The translations under genes and the position numbers were made by a program. The notes under the pieces were generated by a model. That model was not told the DNA's origin, made no database searches, and was given only the letters and a program-made list of their open reading frames with translations. Below, piece after piece: positions 41,439 to 52,200 of a stretch of DNA of 64,000 nt; the first letter of the stretch is position 1, and each line of letters opens with the position of its first letter. Location of the stretch: the NCBI GenBank assembly GCA_040285825.1, contig JAUPSS010000006.1:496001-560000 (forward strand), given 5' to 3'. The stretch is from Eukaryota sp. TZLM1-RC. Its lineage: Eukaryota > Metamonada: BaSk clade.

Positions 41439-41877
41439 ATATTATTGTATGTTTATATTGTGTTTCAGTTGTTAATAAATTTTTGTTATTCTGTTTATTG
41501 AATCACATACTATATCTCAATTACCCACAGGAACGATATACTAAAACACTCCACTCGTTTAAATTTACTCGATACCATCAATAAATAGATTCCAATAGCT
41601 ACAATTCATTTTACAGACACCAACAAGTAATAATCAAATGTCAAATAAAGTTTAAACAATATATTATACCCACAGGAGTGTTATCCAAAATCAGTCCAAT
41701 TATCGAAATTCACTCCAGTCCGACTGGAGCTCTCAAACGCCATGGTACAGTTGTAAAAACAAGTATTGCTTACGTAACAAGACAATGAGAAGCAACAAAA
41801 CCCCACAACAACAGTTGTTCAGTGGTATAAGCAAAAATGAAATTCCACCAAATCCCTCTATTTTTGGTTAACCTCCA
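41439..41877. other. Intergenic, no gene recognised
   Basis: AT-rich, no supported frame or repeat. It contains the presumed upstream region of the protease gene at 41878. Confidence 0.4.
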
Positions 41878-42546
41878 ATGTCCGCCAAAACTCCACAGTA
41901 TAGAACTCCAGAGAACCGTAAGGGAGCTGTGAGACGCAATTCAGTGAGATCATCTATTGAGAAGAAAGCCTCTCAACTTACGGAGCAACTCGACTGCTCG
42001 GTTGACCTCCGAATCATACAACATAATGATCAATGGGACTTTACTTATCATTATCTTGGGCGACCCGGTCAACCTGTTCTTCTTAAAAACAACAAGCCCA
42101 TCATATCACAGCTTTCCACCCTGACAAGACCAACTGCTCAAGAAAAACCTTTCTTCCGGTCAAGAAGTCTTAATGTAGCCTTACATGAAAAACAGGACCG
42201 TCACGGTTTCCGTTCTCTTCTTCGTGATTATAAAGGCAAAGCCCAACATCTTAAAACCGACCAAGTTCTCCCTTCATTTTGGCTTCAAATAATTTCTTAT
42301 TCCTACACAGCCCACACTCCCTTCACTCTGCTTGACTCCAATTCCTGGCAAATGTTGAAACTTGACCCTGCACCATGGACCAGAGACCATGGTAAATTTT
42401 ATTTTAATAAGTTAAATACTGGTCCCATTGTTTTTCCGAGATTCATAGGACCTGAGAGCTTAGACCATGAATTGGGTCATTGGGTACTGTTTATTGTCCT
42501 AAAAACAGAAAAAAAGACAAATGGGCACTGTGATAAGGATTTTTGA
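41878..42546 (+). pseudogene. ULP1/adenain-like cysteine protease, N-terminal half
   Basis: ATG at 41878 (MSAKTPQYRTPENRKG), a basic N-terminus, then from about residue 120 the start of a C48-type domain: a substrate-side segment around PSFWLQIISYSYTAHTPF, LDSNSWQML, FPRFIGPESLDHELGHW (catalytic His) and VLFIVLKTEKK. The acidic and Cys residues are missing because the gene runs into the 461-bp satellite at about 42530. The complementary half is at 9028-9655. Together they show a complete protease in this genome. Confidence 0.6.
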
Positions 42547-44475
42547 TTGGTTGAATGGTCATTGGTATGATTAGATGAGTTGCATGTATTCTTTATGTAC
42601 TAGATGCGATCAACTTGTGATCAAATTTTGTGTGAAATTTTGTGTGAATAATGTTGGCTATGTGTTACTTGGTCAATACATACTCATGATTACACTTTCA
42701 ATTGATTTTGTATATATTTGAATTAATTGAGTTTATTAATTTTTAAACATTAAATTGTAAAAATAGTAAAAAATAAAAAAGTATACAATTGAATGTTGCA
42801 AACTAATAAAACCATTGATGTAACTGTAAGAGTATCGTTTTTGATACGATTTACTGAGGCTAATATGAAGTTCCAGTTTCGTATATTGACCAATGGTTTT
42901 TTATTACAATCATTGGTCAAATCTTTAAAGTCCATTTTGGGACAATTAATAACAAAATTGTGGTGTTAAAGTCCGTGCTATAGTCATTTGAGTAGTCATT
43001 GGTATGATTGGTGAAATGGTCATTGGTATGATTAGATGAGTTGCATGTATTCTTTATGTACTAGATGTGATCAACTTGTGATCAAACTTTGTGTGAAATT
43101 GTGTGTGAGTAATGTTGGCTATGTGTTACTTGATCAGTACAAACTCATGATTACATTTTCAAATGATTTTGTATATATTTGAATTAATTGAGTTTATTAA
43201 TTTTTAAACATTAAATTGTAAAAAAAATAAAAAATCAAAAAGTATACAATTGAATGTTGTAAACTAATAAAACAATTGCTGTAAGTGTAAGAGTATCGTT
43301 TTTGATACGATTTACTGAGGCTCATATGAAGTTCCTAGTTTCGTATATTGACCAATGGTTGTTTATTACAATCGTTGGTCAAATCTTTAAAGTCCATTTT
43401 GGGACAATTAATATAACAATTTTGGTGTTAAAGTCCGTGCTATGGTCATGTGAGTAGTCATTGGTTTGATTGGTTGAATGGTCATTGGTGTGATTTGGTG
43501 AGTTGCATGTAGTCCTTATGTACTAGATGTGATCAACTTGTGATCAAACTTTGTGTGAAATTGTGTGTGAGTAATGTTGGCTATGTGTTACTTGATCAGT
43601 ACAAACTCATGATTACATTTTCAAATGATTTTGTATATATTTGAATTAATTGAGTTTATTAATTTTTAAACATTAAATTGTAAAAAAAATAAAAAATCAA
43701 AAAGTATACAATTGAATGTTGTAAACTAATAAAACAATTGCTGTAAGTGTAAGAGTATCGTTTTTGATACGATTTACTGAGGCTCATATGAAGTTCCTAG
43801 TTTCGTATATTGACCAATGGTTGTTTATTACAATCGTTGGTCAAATCTTTAAAGTCCATTTTGGGACAATTAATATAACAATTTTGGTGTTAAAGTCCGT
43901 GCTATGGTCATGTGAGTAGTCATTGGTTTGATTGGTTGAATGGTCATTGGTGTGATTTGGTGAGTTGCATGTAGTCCTTATGTACTAGATGTGATCAACT
44001 TGTGATCAAACTTTGTGTGAAATTGTGTGTGAGTAATGTTGGCTATGTGTTACTTGATCAGTACAAACTCATGATTACACTTTCAATTGATTTTGTATAT
44101 ATTTGAATTAATTGAGTTTATTAATTTTTAAACATTAAATTGTAAAAATAGTAAAAAATAAAAAAGTATACAATTGAATGTTGCAAACTAATAAAACCAT
44201 TGATGTAACTGTAAGAGTATCGTTTTTGATACGATTTACTGAGGCTAATATGAAGTTCCAGTTTCGTATATTGACCAATGGTTTTTTATTACAATCATTG
44301 GTCAAATCTTTAAAGTCCATTTTGGGACAATTAATAACAAAATTGTGGTGTTAAAATCCGTGCTATAGTCATTTGAGTAGTCATTGGTATGATTGGTGAA
44401 ATGGTCATTGGTATGATTAGATGAGTTGCATGTATTCTTTATGTACTAGATGTGATCAACTTGTGATCAAACTTA
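42545..44475. repeat. Satellite family C, 461-bp unit, four tandem units
   Basis: GAGTTGCATG recurs at about 42577, 43038, 43500, 43962 and 44423. Units 2 and 3 are nearly identical. Unit 1 and the second half of unit 4 form another type, and unit 4 starts as the first type and ends as the other. Each unit holds a hairpin GACCAATG...CATTGGTC (42888-42918 in unit 1). The 61-codon minus ORFs at 42750 and 44135 are repeat shadows. Another 1.2 units lie at 54803-55345. Confidence 0.9.
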
Positions 44476-44822
44476 TTTATTTAATGTTCTTTTTTGAAGC
44501 ACCACTGATGGTTCGGATAAGTTTGACCAGCATTTGCCAGAAAGAATCACACAACTTGTGCTTGTGACTCACAATAATTAGTGTGGTCGTAAGACATATA
44601 TGCTAGCTGAATGTTAGAATGTGTTGGTGTAAGGCGTGTTAAATTAAAAAGAATTTTATTTAATGTTATTCTATATGAATTAAGGTATTTATTAGTGAGA
44701 TACCTACAATGAGGAGGACTCAATGCCGATCAGTTGGAGATGGATTAAGGAATATTTAAGATTTCTTGTACTACCAAACTTAGTATGTACACAATGAGTG
44801 CAATAAATGGGCCAATAACATT
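44476..44822. other. Intergenic; 3' flank of the acidic gene
   Basis: 44708-44822 is the downstream flank of the acidic-protein gene and is duplicated at 35640-35755. No other feature seen. Confidence 0.5.
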
Positions 44823-45194
44823 TCAATGTTGGAGAAAGTCATCATCCACTTTCATGACATATTCGGCGAATTTTTTCAGTGTGGAGAAGGAATTGACAAT
44901 ATCAGGCGCCTTGTCTACAAGCATGGCAATGGTGTCTCTAAACATCTGTTCTTCTTCTGCTTTATCATGATCTACTTCTGCAACGGGTTGTTCATGATGA
45001 ACCAGGGGAGAAAGAAGGTGAAGCACATGATCAACAGGAGGAGAAAGAGGAGAAGAGAAAACAAGAGAGTCAGAGGGGACCAGATGGTCAAAAAGTGAAG
45101 ATGAAGGGTGTTTTAGTTTCCACTCGTGAGGTTCATGAGGGTCTTGTGATTGGCTGTGAGAGTCAGGATGTTCAAGATCCCATTTATTTGCCAT
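44823..45194 (-). CDS. Small acidic protein family, copy 3
   Basis: ATG at 45194 (MANKWDLEHPDSHSQ). 123 codons, uninterrupted. His/Pro/Ser-rich first half, then the family C-terminus KAEEEQMFRDTIAMLVDK, IVNSFSTLKKFAEYVMKVD, DF. The end of the gene and its flank are duplicated at 35.7 kb. Best candidate for an intact member. The family has no recognised domain. Confidence 0.5.
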   Translation of the reverse strand: MANKWDLEHPDSHSQSQDPHEPHEWKLKHPSSSLFDHLVPSDSLVFSSPLSPPVDHVLHLLSPLVHHEQPVAEVDHDKAEEEQMFRDTIAMLVDKAPDIVNSFSTLKKFAEYVMKVDDDFLQH

Positions 45195-45293
45195 TTTGTC
45201 AATAAAAGTGGTATTGTATTTGTGTTTTCTAGACCTTAATCTTTGAGCATACCAATTTCAATAAACATAAATACTATTCATTGTCAGTTATTC

Positions 45294-45527
45294 TTCACTG
45301 AGTAATGTTTCGCCATGTCAAATAGCCAAGCAACATCAGGGCCATTTATTCCGCTGTTGACCTTTTTCTGTTCTTCAATAGTGACAGTGACAGCCTTTGC
45401 CTTTTCAAAATCTGCACATTTCTTTTTGAATTCATCTCTAGTAAGAGTCTTAGGTGCAATAAGGACATAAAATAGAGGTCTACAAGTTTTTTCGTAGTCC
45501 AGATATTTGTTCAGAAGGTCTACGTTT
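45294..45527 (-). pseudogene. Unassigned coding fragment, ~77 aa
   Basis: The minus frame reads LNKYLDYEKTCRPLFYVLIA, RDEFKKKCADFEKAKAV and GPDVAWLFDMAKHYSVKN, with TGA at 45294. No start. Just upstream (45545-45590) the same strand has a near-duplicate of the last block (WVFDMANQSLVEVK) in another frame. Looks coding; family unknown. Confidence 0.35.
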
Positions 45528-45642
45528 AGTGACTATTAATAATCCTTTAGAATCTTCACTTCGACAAGACTTTGGTTCGCCATGTCAAATACCCATAATT
45601 AATTAACACCCCTAACCGTATAAAGATATTGAACAAGCTCAT

Positions 45643-46040
45643 ACCTCTGAAACTGAATCAAAGTTTGAAGGTTCTCCATTACCAACAGTCGACAATAGAC
45701 ATTTGATCTATACTGTTAAAAGCTTAATTGCTTCATATGGATTAACAACAGTGTTGACAACTGCTGGAGGTATTGTTGATGTTGGTACAAAGACAACAAG
45801 AAGTACTTCACAAATTTTATCTCAGATTGAACTTGAACCAAAAACTGATACTACAAGACCATTTGACCTTGCAATATTTCCAAATTCAATTAGCAAGAAA
45901 AAAGTTGCGTGGAGTGTTCAAGAAAGCTTAAACTTATGGCTTCTCTGGCGACAAAATAGTCCCACAACTGGCAAGAGAACCAATTAAAAGAAGATTTTAG
46001 ACATTGGCAACAAGAATAAAGCCTAAAATAGATTTGTGCT
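45643..46040 (+). pseudogene. Myb/SANT-like gene, copy 3
   Basis: Aligned to the gene at 19312-19983: SLIASYGLTTVLTTAGGIVDV for SLINHFGVRVVLGTVGELVDA, then WSVQESLNLWLLWRQN for WSPQESRNLWILWKNT. At 45985 a TAA replaces the Trp codon of NWKRIL, after which KKILDIGNKNKA follows in frame and the copy fades. The linker is Thr-rich and unlike the other copies. Confidence 0.55.
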
Positions 46041-46575
46041 TGTAACATTTTTTCAATATTTTTTTGTTGTTTGATATAGTAAATTTTTTTCATAGTTTCA
46101 AATTCAGGTTCACTGGGGATAACTTCTGTTATTTCCCTGTAATTAACATCTCTAACTGTTTTTTTCAAAAAATATTCTTCCAATGATAATTGATATTTAA
46201 TTTTAAAACAATGAAAGTAGAAATGTCTACAATGATTTGAGTGAAATAATCGATATTAATTGTTGTTGTAAAAAAAGAAAATTGAAATGAATGATGAAAA
46301 GTAGGAATGATTAATAAAAAAATTATAAAGCTCAACGTATCTTGGGAAACATACATATTATAGTCACGGAATTAATTGTTCCTAAGATATTGTAACTTTC
46401 CTTTTTATAAATGAATAAACATCAACACAATAAAAGCAATCTAAACTTAATTGTTATAATAATTTTTATCTCATCAAAAGTACTTTTAGTAATTTATAAT
46501 TGGCATCAAAGTGACTTTGTATGTGGAATTAAAATTTTTCATCAATATATTAAATCAAAAACACAACCGTGTGTG
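46041..46575. other. Intergenic, no gene recognised
   Basis: Only short unsupported frames (46165-46356 minus, 46411-46629 plus). AT-rich, with no repeat match noticed. Confidence 0.45.
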
Positions 46576-47022
46576 TCAATCGGATCGACAAACGGTATCA
46601 GCAGCTTGACAATTGGTGCAAAACAATAGTTTTCAACCATTTTTTGAATCTTTTACCTTTGTTTTGCAAAATGGACAACAAAAATTTTTGTTTTCAGAAG
46701 AGGAAGGAGAGTGAGCACCAGAAGCATTTAAGTGAAGATCGTCAGAAACATTATTTTCAGCACAACTCAAATGTGCATCAGCTGGAATGAAACATTGGAG
46801 AATTTGTTGAACAGATTTTAATTCAATTTCACTTTTTTGATTTTCAGGGCATGTTCTCGAATTATGACCATTGATACCACAAATCGAACATTTTTTAGAA
46901 CCTTTCAAATCTGCTGAAAATATGTTTGAATTTTGAGGCCTAATATTTGGTAACGACGATTCAAAAACAAACTTTTCAGTATTAAGTTTCTCATTATCAT
47001 TTAATTTTTTCTTGCTTGTCAA
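46576..47022 (-). pseudogene. Zinc-knuckle plus zinc-ribbon protein, copy 2
   Basis: The frame reads a Lys/Asn-rich N-terminus, an intact knuckle CSICGINGHNSRTC, a Ser-rich linker, CCPFCKTKVKDSKNG, then TGA, and in the same frame KLLFCTNCQAADTV. The stop replaces an Arg codon when compared with the array copies (RNGRKLLFCTNC). It is the closest non-array relative of the first gene of the ligase array and has no ligase behind it. Confidence 0.6.
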
Positions 47023-47329
47023 AATATTATGTTACGAATCACCACAATTACTACATACCAAAACAATCAGCGAGACTATTTATGACGCCATTGCCCAAGG
47101 TTTGTATTTAATTACACTAATTTCAGACGCTGATTTGGTTGACATTCAGTTCAATTTTATGAATTTTTATCTTCGTCATGCCAGTTCTCTCGAGATTGCG
47201 AAAGTTCAGTTGCTATGTAGTTGTGTAACAGATAATACAGATAAACTTGCTTTGGTCCTGGATGTTTTCGAGTGTAGGAAGGACCATTGCAAAGGGAAGT
47301 GTAAGGAAATACCAGTACAAAAATATTAG
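47012..47329 (+). CDS. Hypothetical protein, ~105 aa
   Basis: An open plus frame from a TTG near 47012. ISETIYDAIAQGLYLITL and NTDKLALVLDVFECRKDHC look like real protein; the Cys/Lys-rich end (CRKDHCKGKCKEI) might bind metal. It is followed at 47393 by a B-box-like GGTTCGTGCCCC. No family recognised. Confidence 0.4.
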   Translation: MLVKILCYESPQLLHTKTISETIYDAIAQGLYLITLISDADLVDIQFNFMNFYLRHASSLEIAKVQLLCSCVTDNTDKLALVLDVFECRKDHCKGKCKEIPVQKY

Positions 47330-47522
47330 GGCTAATGCGACTGGCCAAACAAGTATTCGATAAAGGAACACTGATGTGTGAATCACATACAGGTTCCAGG
47401 TTCGTGCCCCAGACACGACCAGCAAATTCATATATATTGTGTTTTCTTGAATTATTTATAAAATGTTTATTAATCCAAAAAAATGTTGAATAAATGATTG
47501 ATAAGCAATTTATAAAAAGTTC

Positions 47523-47789
47523 ATGATGGAAAAGCGGTTGATTCATTTATTCAAAAAAGGCAACTACTGTCGTCAATTTTTCATATATAAATGCTACGTA
47601 TGGCTAAATAGGTACTTAACAAAAAGGGTGATTGATGATGCCAATCTTTATAAAATCACAAACATGCTTATTCCTCTACAACCTGGTTCTGTTACACATG
47701 TTGAAAATATATTAACACAAGACATTTCTCCAAAATATGTTGAACGATTGGAAGAACATAATTTTAAAAAAAGTAATTTAATATACTAA
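47523..47789 (+). pseudogene. MPN-domain fragment (paralogue of 52201-52844)
   Basis: LYKITNMLIPLQPGSVTHVEN and SPKYVERLEEHN align with YKISHMIIPPQSGSVTPVEK and SPKYVKRLKR of the JAMM gene. The fragment stops before the metal-binding HxHP motif. The first ~25 residues have no match. Confidence 0.5.
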
Positions 47790-47837
47790 TAAAAGTAACA
47801 TGCTATACTAATATATACAAGTGTTTATTAGTTACCA

Positions 47838-48240
47838 GTGATTTTCATTCAACAAATATATGCACCAACGTTTTTTGAAACCTCCCGTAAGACTCAGACA
47901 GAAAACAATTCATCCCATGGATCTCCTAAATTACAACAAAAATTGGTTGACAAAAGTAACTTACATTTACCTCTGGGTTCAAACAAAAAAAAGTTCAGTG
48001 GCTATGTAGTTGAGTGGGTAAATGCCCTCATTGCAATACAGAACAAAAGTAGGAAGCGCAAGTAGTAAGTGATTCCAATCTGAAAAAACACACTGGTTCC
48101 CCTTTATGTTTCAAAAGACCATGTTGTTCTGAATCACCTGTTTTATCCTCAGGTGAGAGAATTAGAAGTCATTATGCAGATTTTGGTAGAACGATGTTAT
48201 TAGTTATGAATTGGTATATGTATGATGTAGATGTTGTTTA
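47838..48240 (+). pseudogene. Unknown Lys/Ser-rich gene, frame broken once
   Basis: Frame 1 (47838-48065) ends VEWVNALIAIQNKSRKRK. Frame 2 continues with NLKKHTGSPLCFKRPCC, GERIRSHYADFGRTMLL and NWYMYDVDVV, TAA. AATAAA follows within 15 bases. No domain recognised. Confidence 0.35.
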
Positions 48241-48394
48241 ATGAAAATGAAATAAATTTTAAACTTATTTGAGAATATTGAAAACCGTATCACGTTACCC
48301 CTGTATCAACCAATGTTGCTCACTAAGGTTTGATGTGTCTGTCGTTCCGACGAACATGGAAGACAACTAAACTTTGATCGAAAAGGACAATCAG

Positions 48395-48685
48395 AGTGAT
48401 TGCTCACTATAGACTCCAATGGTAATCTCTGGAAGGTTGCATTAAATGAAGAAGAATCTCATAATCCTAATCAGGTAAAAGGTATAAATTGCGCACAATC
48501 TATCAGTGGTTTTGACGGTGTTTATGCAGTTTTGGACATGTACGGTCAAGTTTTTATGTGGTAGTAACTTCCTCATTGCCTATATCAGCAGCACAGTATG
48601 GGTTTGGAGATCCAATAGAAATGGAGAATTAGGAACTGGTGATACAAATGCTCGATCACAACCTGAACAAGTGTTTGGTTAGATA
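48395..48685 (+). pseudogene. RCC1-like repeat remnant
   Basis: Frame 1 reads SNGNLWKVALNEEESHNPNQ, VKGINCAQSISGFDGVYAVL and GQVFMW. Another frame then gives RNGELGTGDTNARSQPEQV, the hallmark of an RCC1 blade. About 1.5 blades of a seven-bladed propeller remain. RCC1 proteins include the Ran exchange factor, but many unrelated proteins carry such blades. Degenerate and surely non-functional. Confidence 0.6.
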
Positions 48686-48696
48686 TTCAGGGTCTT

Positions 48697-48888
48697 TTGG
48701 AATATCCCAAGCAACCGATCGACATAGTGTTACGTTCAATAATTGAAATTCTCTATCGGAAATATTTAAATTATTTGTGCAATACCTATGGTAATCATCC
48801 TTATGTTAAAGGAAGATATTACAACAAGTGTGTTTTAAGTGAAATGGTAGTCAAAATTTGCACTAAAGGTGTTAAACAATCATCCTAG
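48697..48888 (+). CDS. Hypothetical fragment, 63 aa
   Basis: An open frame just after the RCC1 remnant (QPIDIVLRSIIEILYRKYL, then GNHPYVKGRYYNKCVL). It could be the C-terminal part of the same former gene. No family recognised. Confidence 0.3.
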   Translation: MEYPKQPIDIVLRSIIEILYRKYLNYLCNTYGNHPYVKGRYYNKCVLSEMVVKICTKGVKQSS

Positions 48889-49227
48889 TATGAATTCATT
48901 GTATTTGCAAAATCCTCCCGATTTAAAGTTAAAACCTAATATTAATGATTAGGAATTGAAATTACCAACTAATAACAACTAATAAACTAATTACACAATT
49001 CTTCAGCAATTGTTAAGCAACTGCATTCCCGGGAAATTTTTTACTTTTTAAAAAAATGAAAACACATAACGAAAATAAAAAGAACAATATTAGAAAAGAA
49101 TTATTTGAAAATGTAAGAACATTAAAACTAAGAGGGACTCCCTTACGATATTCCCGTCGTGTTCCCGTCGAAGGTTGTTGAATGAACTGGAGGAAAAAAC
49201 AAATCAGAAAAGTGTTTTTTTTCAATA
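48889..49227. other. Intergenic, no gene recognised
   Basis: The minus ORF 49013-49225 is hydrophobic and unsupported. Nothing else is seen. Confidence 0.4.
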
Positions 49228-49614
49228 ATGTATTACACGTGTGATATCACTAGTGAAATACACCACTCAATCCCCTTTTCTGAGGTTGTTTCTAATGTTC
49301 CACAATCCTTTGATTCAACTGGAGAGCTGTTTACCAATCGCATTTTCTGCTACCTCGATTTAGGGTTTAGATGTATTGGTTCAACTGTATCAGAAATTAA
49401 AGGTGGTAAGAAGGTCGAATATTATTTACGATTTGGCTACAATGATTCGGAATGTAATTGGTTTGCCATTAAATTTCGTTTCATCAACCGTTTTGTGATG
49501 AATGATCATCCAAATTTTCTGAGGAAAAATCATTACCTCTATAAACTTGGGTTGTGTATTCTCATACTTAATCTGGCTTTACTTTTCTTCACTATTAATT
49601 GTTGTAGTGCATAA
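49228..49614 (+). CDS. Hypothetical protein, 128 aa, C-terminus from repeat B
   Basis: ATG at 49228 (MYYTCDITSEIHHSIPFSE). Residues 1-105 look like a genuine folded protein (SEIKGGKKVEYYLRFGYNDS). The hydrophobic last 20 residues (LCILILNLALLFFTINCC) are encoded by the start of repeat B copy 6, also present at 26230. So the membrane-like tail is an accident of the insertion or marks the insertion point. Confidence 0.4.
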   Translation: MYYTCDITSEIHHSIPFSEVVSNVPQSFDSTGELFTNRIFCYLDLGFRCIGSTVSEIKGGKKVEYYLRFGYNDSECNWFAIKFRFINRFVMNDHPNFLRKNHYLYKLGLCILILNLALLFFTINCCSA

Positions 49615-50830
49615 AGAAAATAGAAATGAATTAATTTTGTTGAGGTAAAAAAAAGAAACCCTCAAATTAATTCATAAATGAAGTTGCTGTAAGTATTAAA
49701 CGTACAAAGGTCCAAAAACATGAAGACTATACAGACACACGTAATCAAAACTTTTTGGAGCGTAATCAACTTCAAACAGTTAAAAACTGAATGATTGGTG
49801 ATTACTCAGTTGTTTATGTAATTATTAATAGAGACTCAAAATAACGAGAATTACTCTCAATATTTGGTAGAGACTCTAAATTCAAAAATATTATCTTAAG
49901 AAATATTTAACTCAAAATTATATTAATTTGAAGAAAATTTACAACTATCTCAAACATCTTACTGAGTTCAAAAAATAAACATGAAAACGAATAAGATGAA
50001 ATAATAAAAACAATATGTCACTAATGATATTTTGGACAAAAGGTCATAAATAAGATCAACTTGGAATTATTCATAGTTTAAATAATGTTGGTTAATTCAA
50101 AGTCATTATCAACAGCATAACAGCAGCCAAATCATGAATAAGAAACGTTTCAGAATCAAAAGTAGAATCACTAGTAACAGTAGATATTAACAACTGCAAC
50201 ATCAAAAACAATATCGAATTAAACAAGAGTAGTAAGAGGTTCATCAATAGCACATGCACTGATAACTTTCCCATCAGAATCAACTGGACATAAAGTGTTG
50301 ATATTGGGAAGAACAAAGACTGATAACAGCACCATGTTCTTGGGTTCAAATCCCACCAAGATCAAAAAATTAATAGCTCAATTCCAAATGAGTCATAGAC
50401 AATAAACGAAGCTAGAACTAGAAGTCAGCAAAGAAGAGTTGGTGGTGAAGGGTAGACAAGAATGTTTCATGACTGGGAGCAGAAAGTTTGGGTACAACAA
50501 GATGTCATTCATTAGAGTTCATCAACAGCAGAAAGTTTCAGTAAAAGTAAAGGGAATGAAGTACAAGAACTAAACCAAGAATGAAGAGAATTGGGTTGGC
50601 AAGGTTTCTGCGGATATCTTGAAAGGATATCTGTAATGTTTACAGTTTTTGTGTTTCAAAATTCCGATCGATCGGGTTGACAAAAGGAATTAAATTTCAT
50701 CCAATAGAGAATATAAATCTCAGACATCAGAACAAATGACAGAGAGTTGGGTTGGCAAGGTTTCACAGGATATCTACAGTTATTCTGTTTCAAACAGCAT
50801 TTTTCCGATCGATCGGATTGACACAAAGCA
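49570..50830 (+). mobile_element. Repeat family B, copy 6 (long form, partly duplicated end)
   Basis: Family start at about 49570. B-box-like GGGTTCAAATCCC at 50342-50354. The 3' end appears twice, each time with a palindrome: CCGATCGATCGG at 50664-50675 and TCCGATCGATCGGA at 50804-50817. Another B-box-like GGGTTCGACTCCC sits just outside at 50888-50900. Confidence 0.7.
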
Positions 50831-51402
50831 TTTAATCAAATCAATAAAGTATGTAAACAACGGATATGTCGGCCGACACATCAGTCTGGGTTCGACTCCC
50901 ATTGTGTGAGTTCAAATTTCGTTAAGGATCTTTAAAGGAAGATGAACAACGGAACTGGTGAACCAGAAATAGCAGAAAAGAGTTTGAGAGAGTCTATGTG
51001 GGTAATGTATCCATTCAACAAAGTCCAAAAAAGGATGATAACCAGAAGGCACACCAACTCCACTTTGCATAATATCAGCCGGAATAATGAATTTCACTTA
51101 TGTGATTGAAATCCTTATTAACATACGAGACATGTAGATTTTTTCAATATTTAGGACATTGTAACATTTATGGTTTATTGACTGTTGGTTTCTGTTATAG
51201 ACAGCGGTAGACAGTGAAATAGAGCAAAACTAAACCGTTTATTAATGAGTCCGTCAAATATTTGTCCTTTTATGTACAACATTTTGTTAAATCAAACTTG
51301 ACCTTTATTATTACGGGAGATTCCTTCACTCCTCAGTGCTATAGATTGTGCGCAATCGGTGTCTAAAGATTGAAAGTTGGTGAGCTGAGAATTCAGAGGT
51401 GA
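50831..51402. other. Intergenic, no gene recognised
   Basis: The minus ORF 50912-51097 overlaps tRNA-like sequence and is unsupported. No repeat beyond the B-box-like element is seen. Confidence 0.4.
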
Positions 51403-51909
51403 AATTCACTGCCTGGTGGTTGTCAAAATTATAGATTTGATGGTAGTGATGTTTTAAAACAAAATGCTATTGAATTGAGAAAATTAGTACAACATCATCA
51501 CAATGATGAGGGAATTGATTTCATCACTAGTGGTAGAAAAATTTACAAACCAGAAAAAATTGTCAAACAATATAAACTGGAAGGAATTAATGAAAACAAA
51601 GTTGGACAATTTAAATTTGGTGATGGAGAGCTTTTATACAAACCAATTGTTAAATATTTCATGAATGATAATTCAATTTTCAAATCAAGTCCATTAATGA
51701 ATAATCCTGACAAAATTTTGACCAAAAGCCAAAAAATCAACAAAAAAATCTGGTGGTAATAGTCTAGAACAACCTGATGAAGAGAAAAAAAACCTAAAGA
51801 GGAATCTGATGATGGTGGTGGTGGTGGTGTTCTTTTCTTGGGTGATGAATCAAATGAATAGGTTGTTGAGGAAGTAAAACCTGAAACTTCTGATTGGAAT
51901 GATTTGTAA
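51403..51909 (+). pseudogene. Unknown Lys/Asn-rich protein with acidic tail
   Basis: The frame opens after TGA at 51400: PGGCQNYRFDGSDVLKQNA, GIDFITSGRKIYKPEKIV, VGQFKFGDGELLYKPIV, ending INKKIWW at 51759. A shifted frame goes on with KEESDDGGGGGVLFLGDESN, one TAG, and ETSDWNDL. A (GGT)n tract lies at about 51813-51832. No start codon near the beginning. It might be an exon. No family recognised. Confidence 0.4.
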
Positions 51910-52200
51910 AAAAAATATTTTCAGTTAAATTTCTCTGAACGTTTTTGTTCTAATAATCCTCTCATGTCACTAACAAATAACTGCTAATTTCAATTCAAAA
52001 ATTGACAAGTCAAAATTGGATGGATCTTGAGTCAAGAAATAATCAAAGTATGCGCTAGGGATAATCATTTATCAATATAAAATTCATTTTTTTTGTTTAT
52101 ATAATCCAATTTAAATTAATTACATTTTCTACATAAGCCCAAACACGTTCTACTTTGTTTTGAGCATAAATTCTTTTAATTTTTTTATATGTTGCATTCG

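Noticed and set aside
42750-42935. Identical 61-codon ORFs in satellite units (42750-42935, 44135-44320)
   Set aside because: Identity simply follows from satellite homogenisation; units 2 and 3 do not keep the frame.
45643-46040. Stop-codon reassignment (TAA/TAG to Gln) as a general rule
   Set aside because: Some stops align with Gln, but the TAA at 45985 aligns with Trp, others with Val or Phe, TGA also occurs inside frames, and many well-formed ORFs end in TAA or TAG followed by AATAAA.
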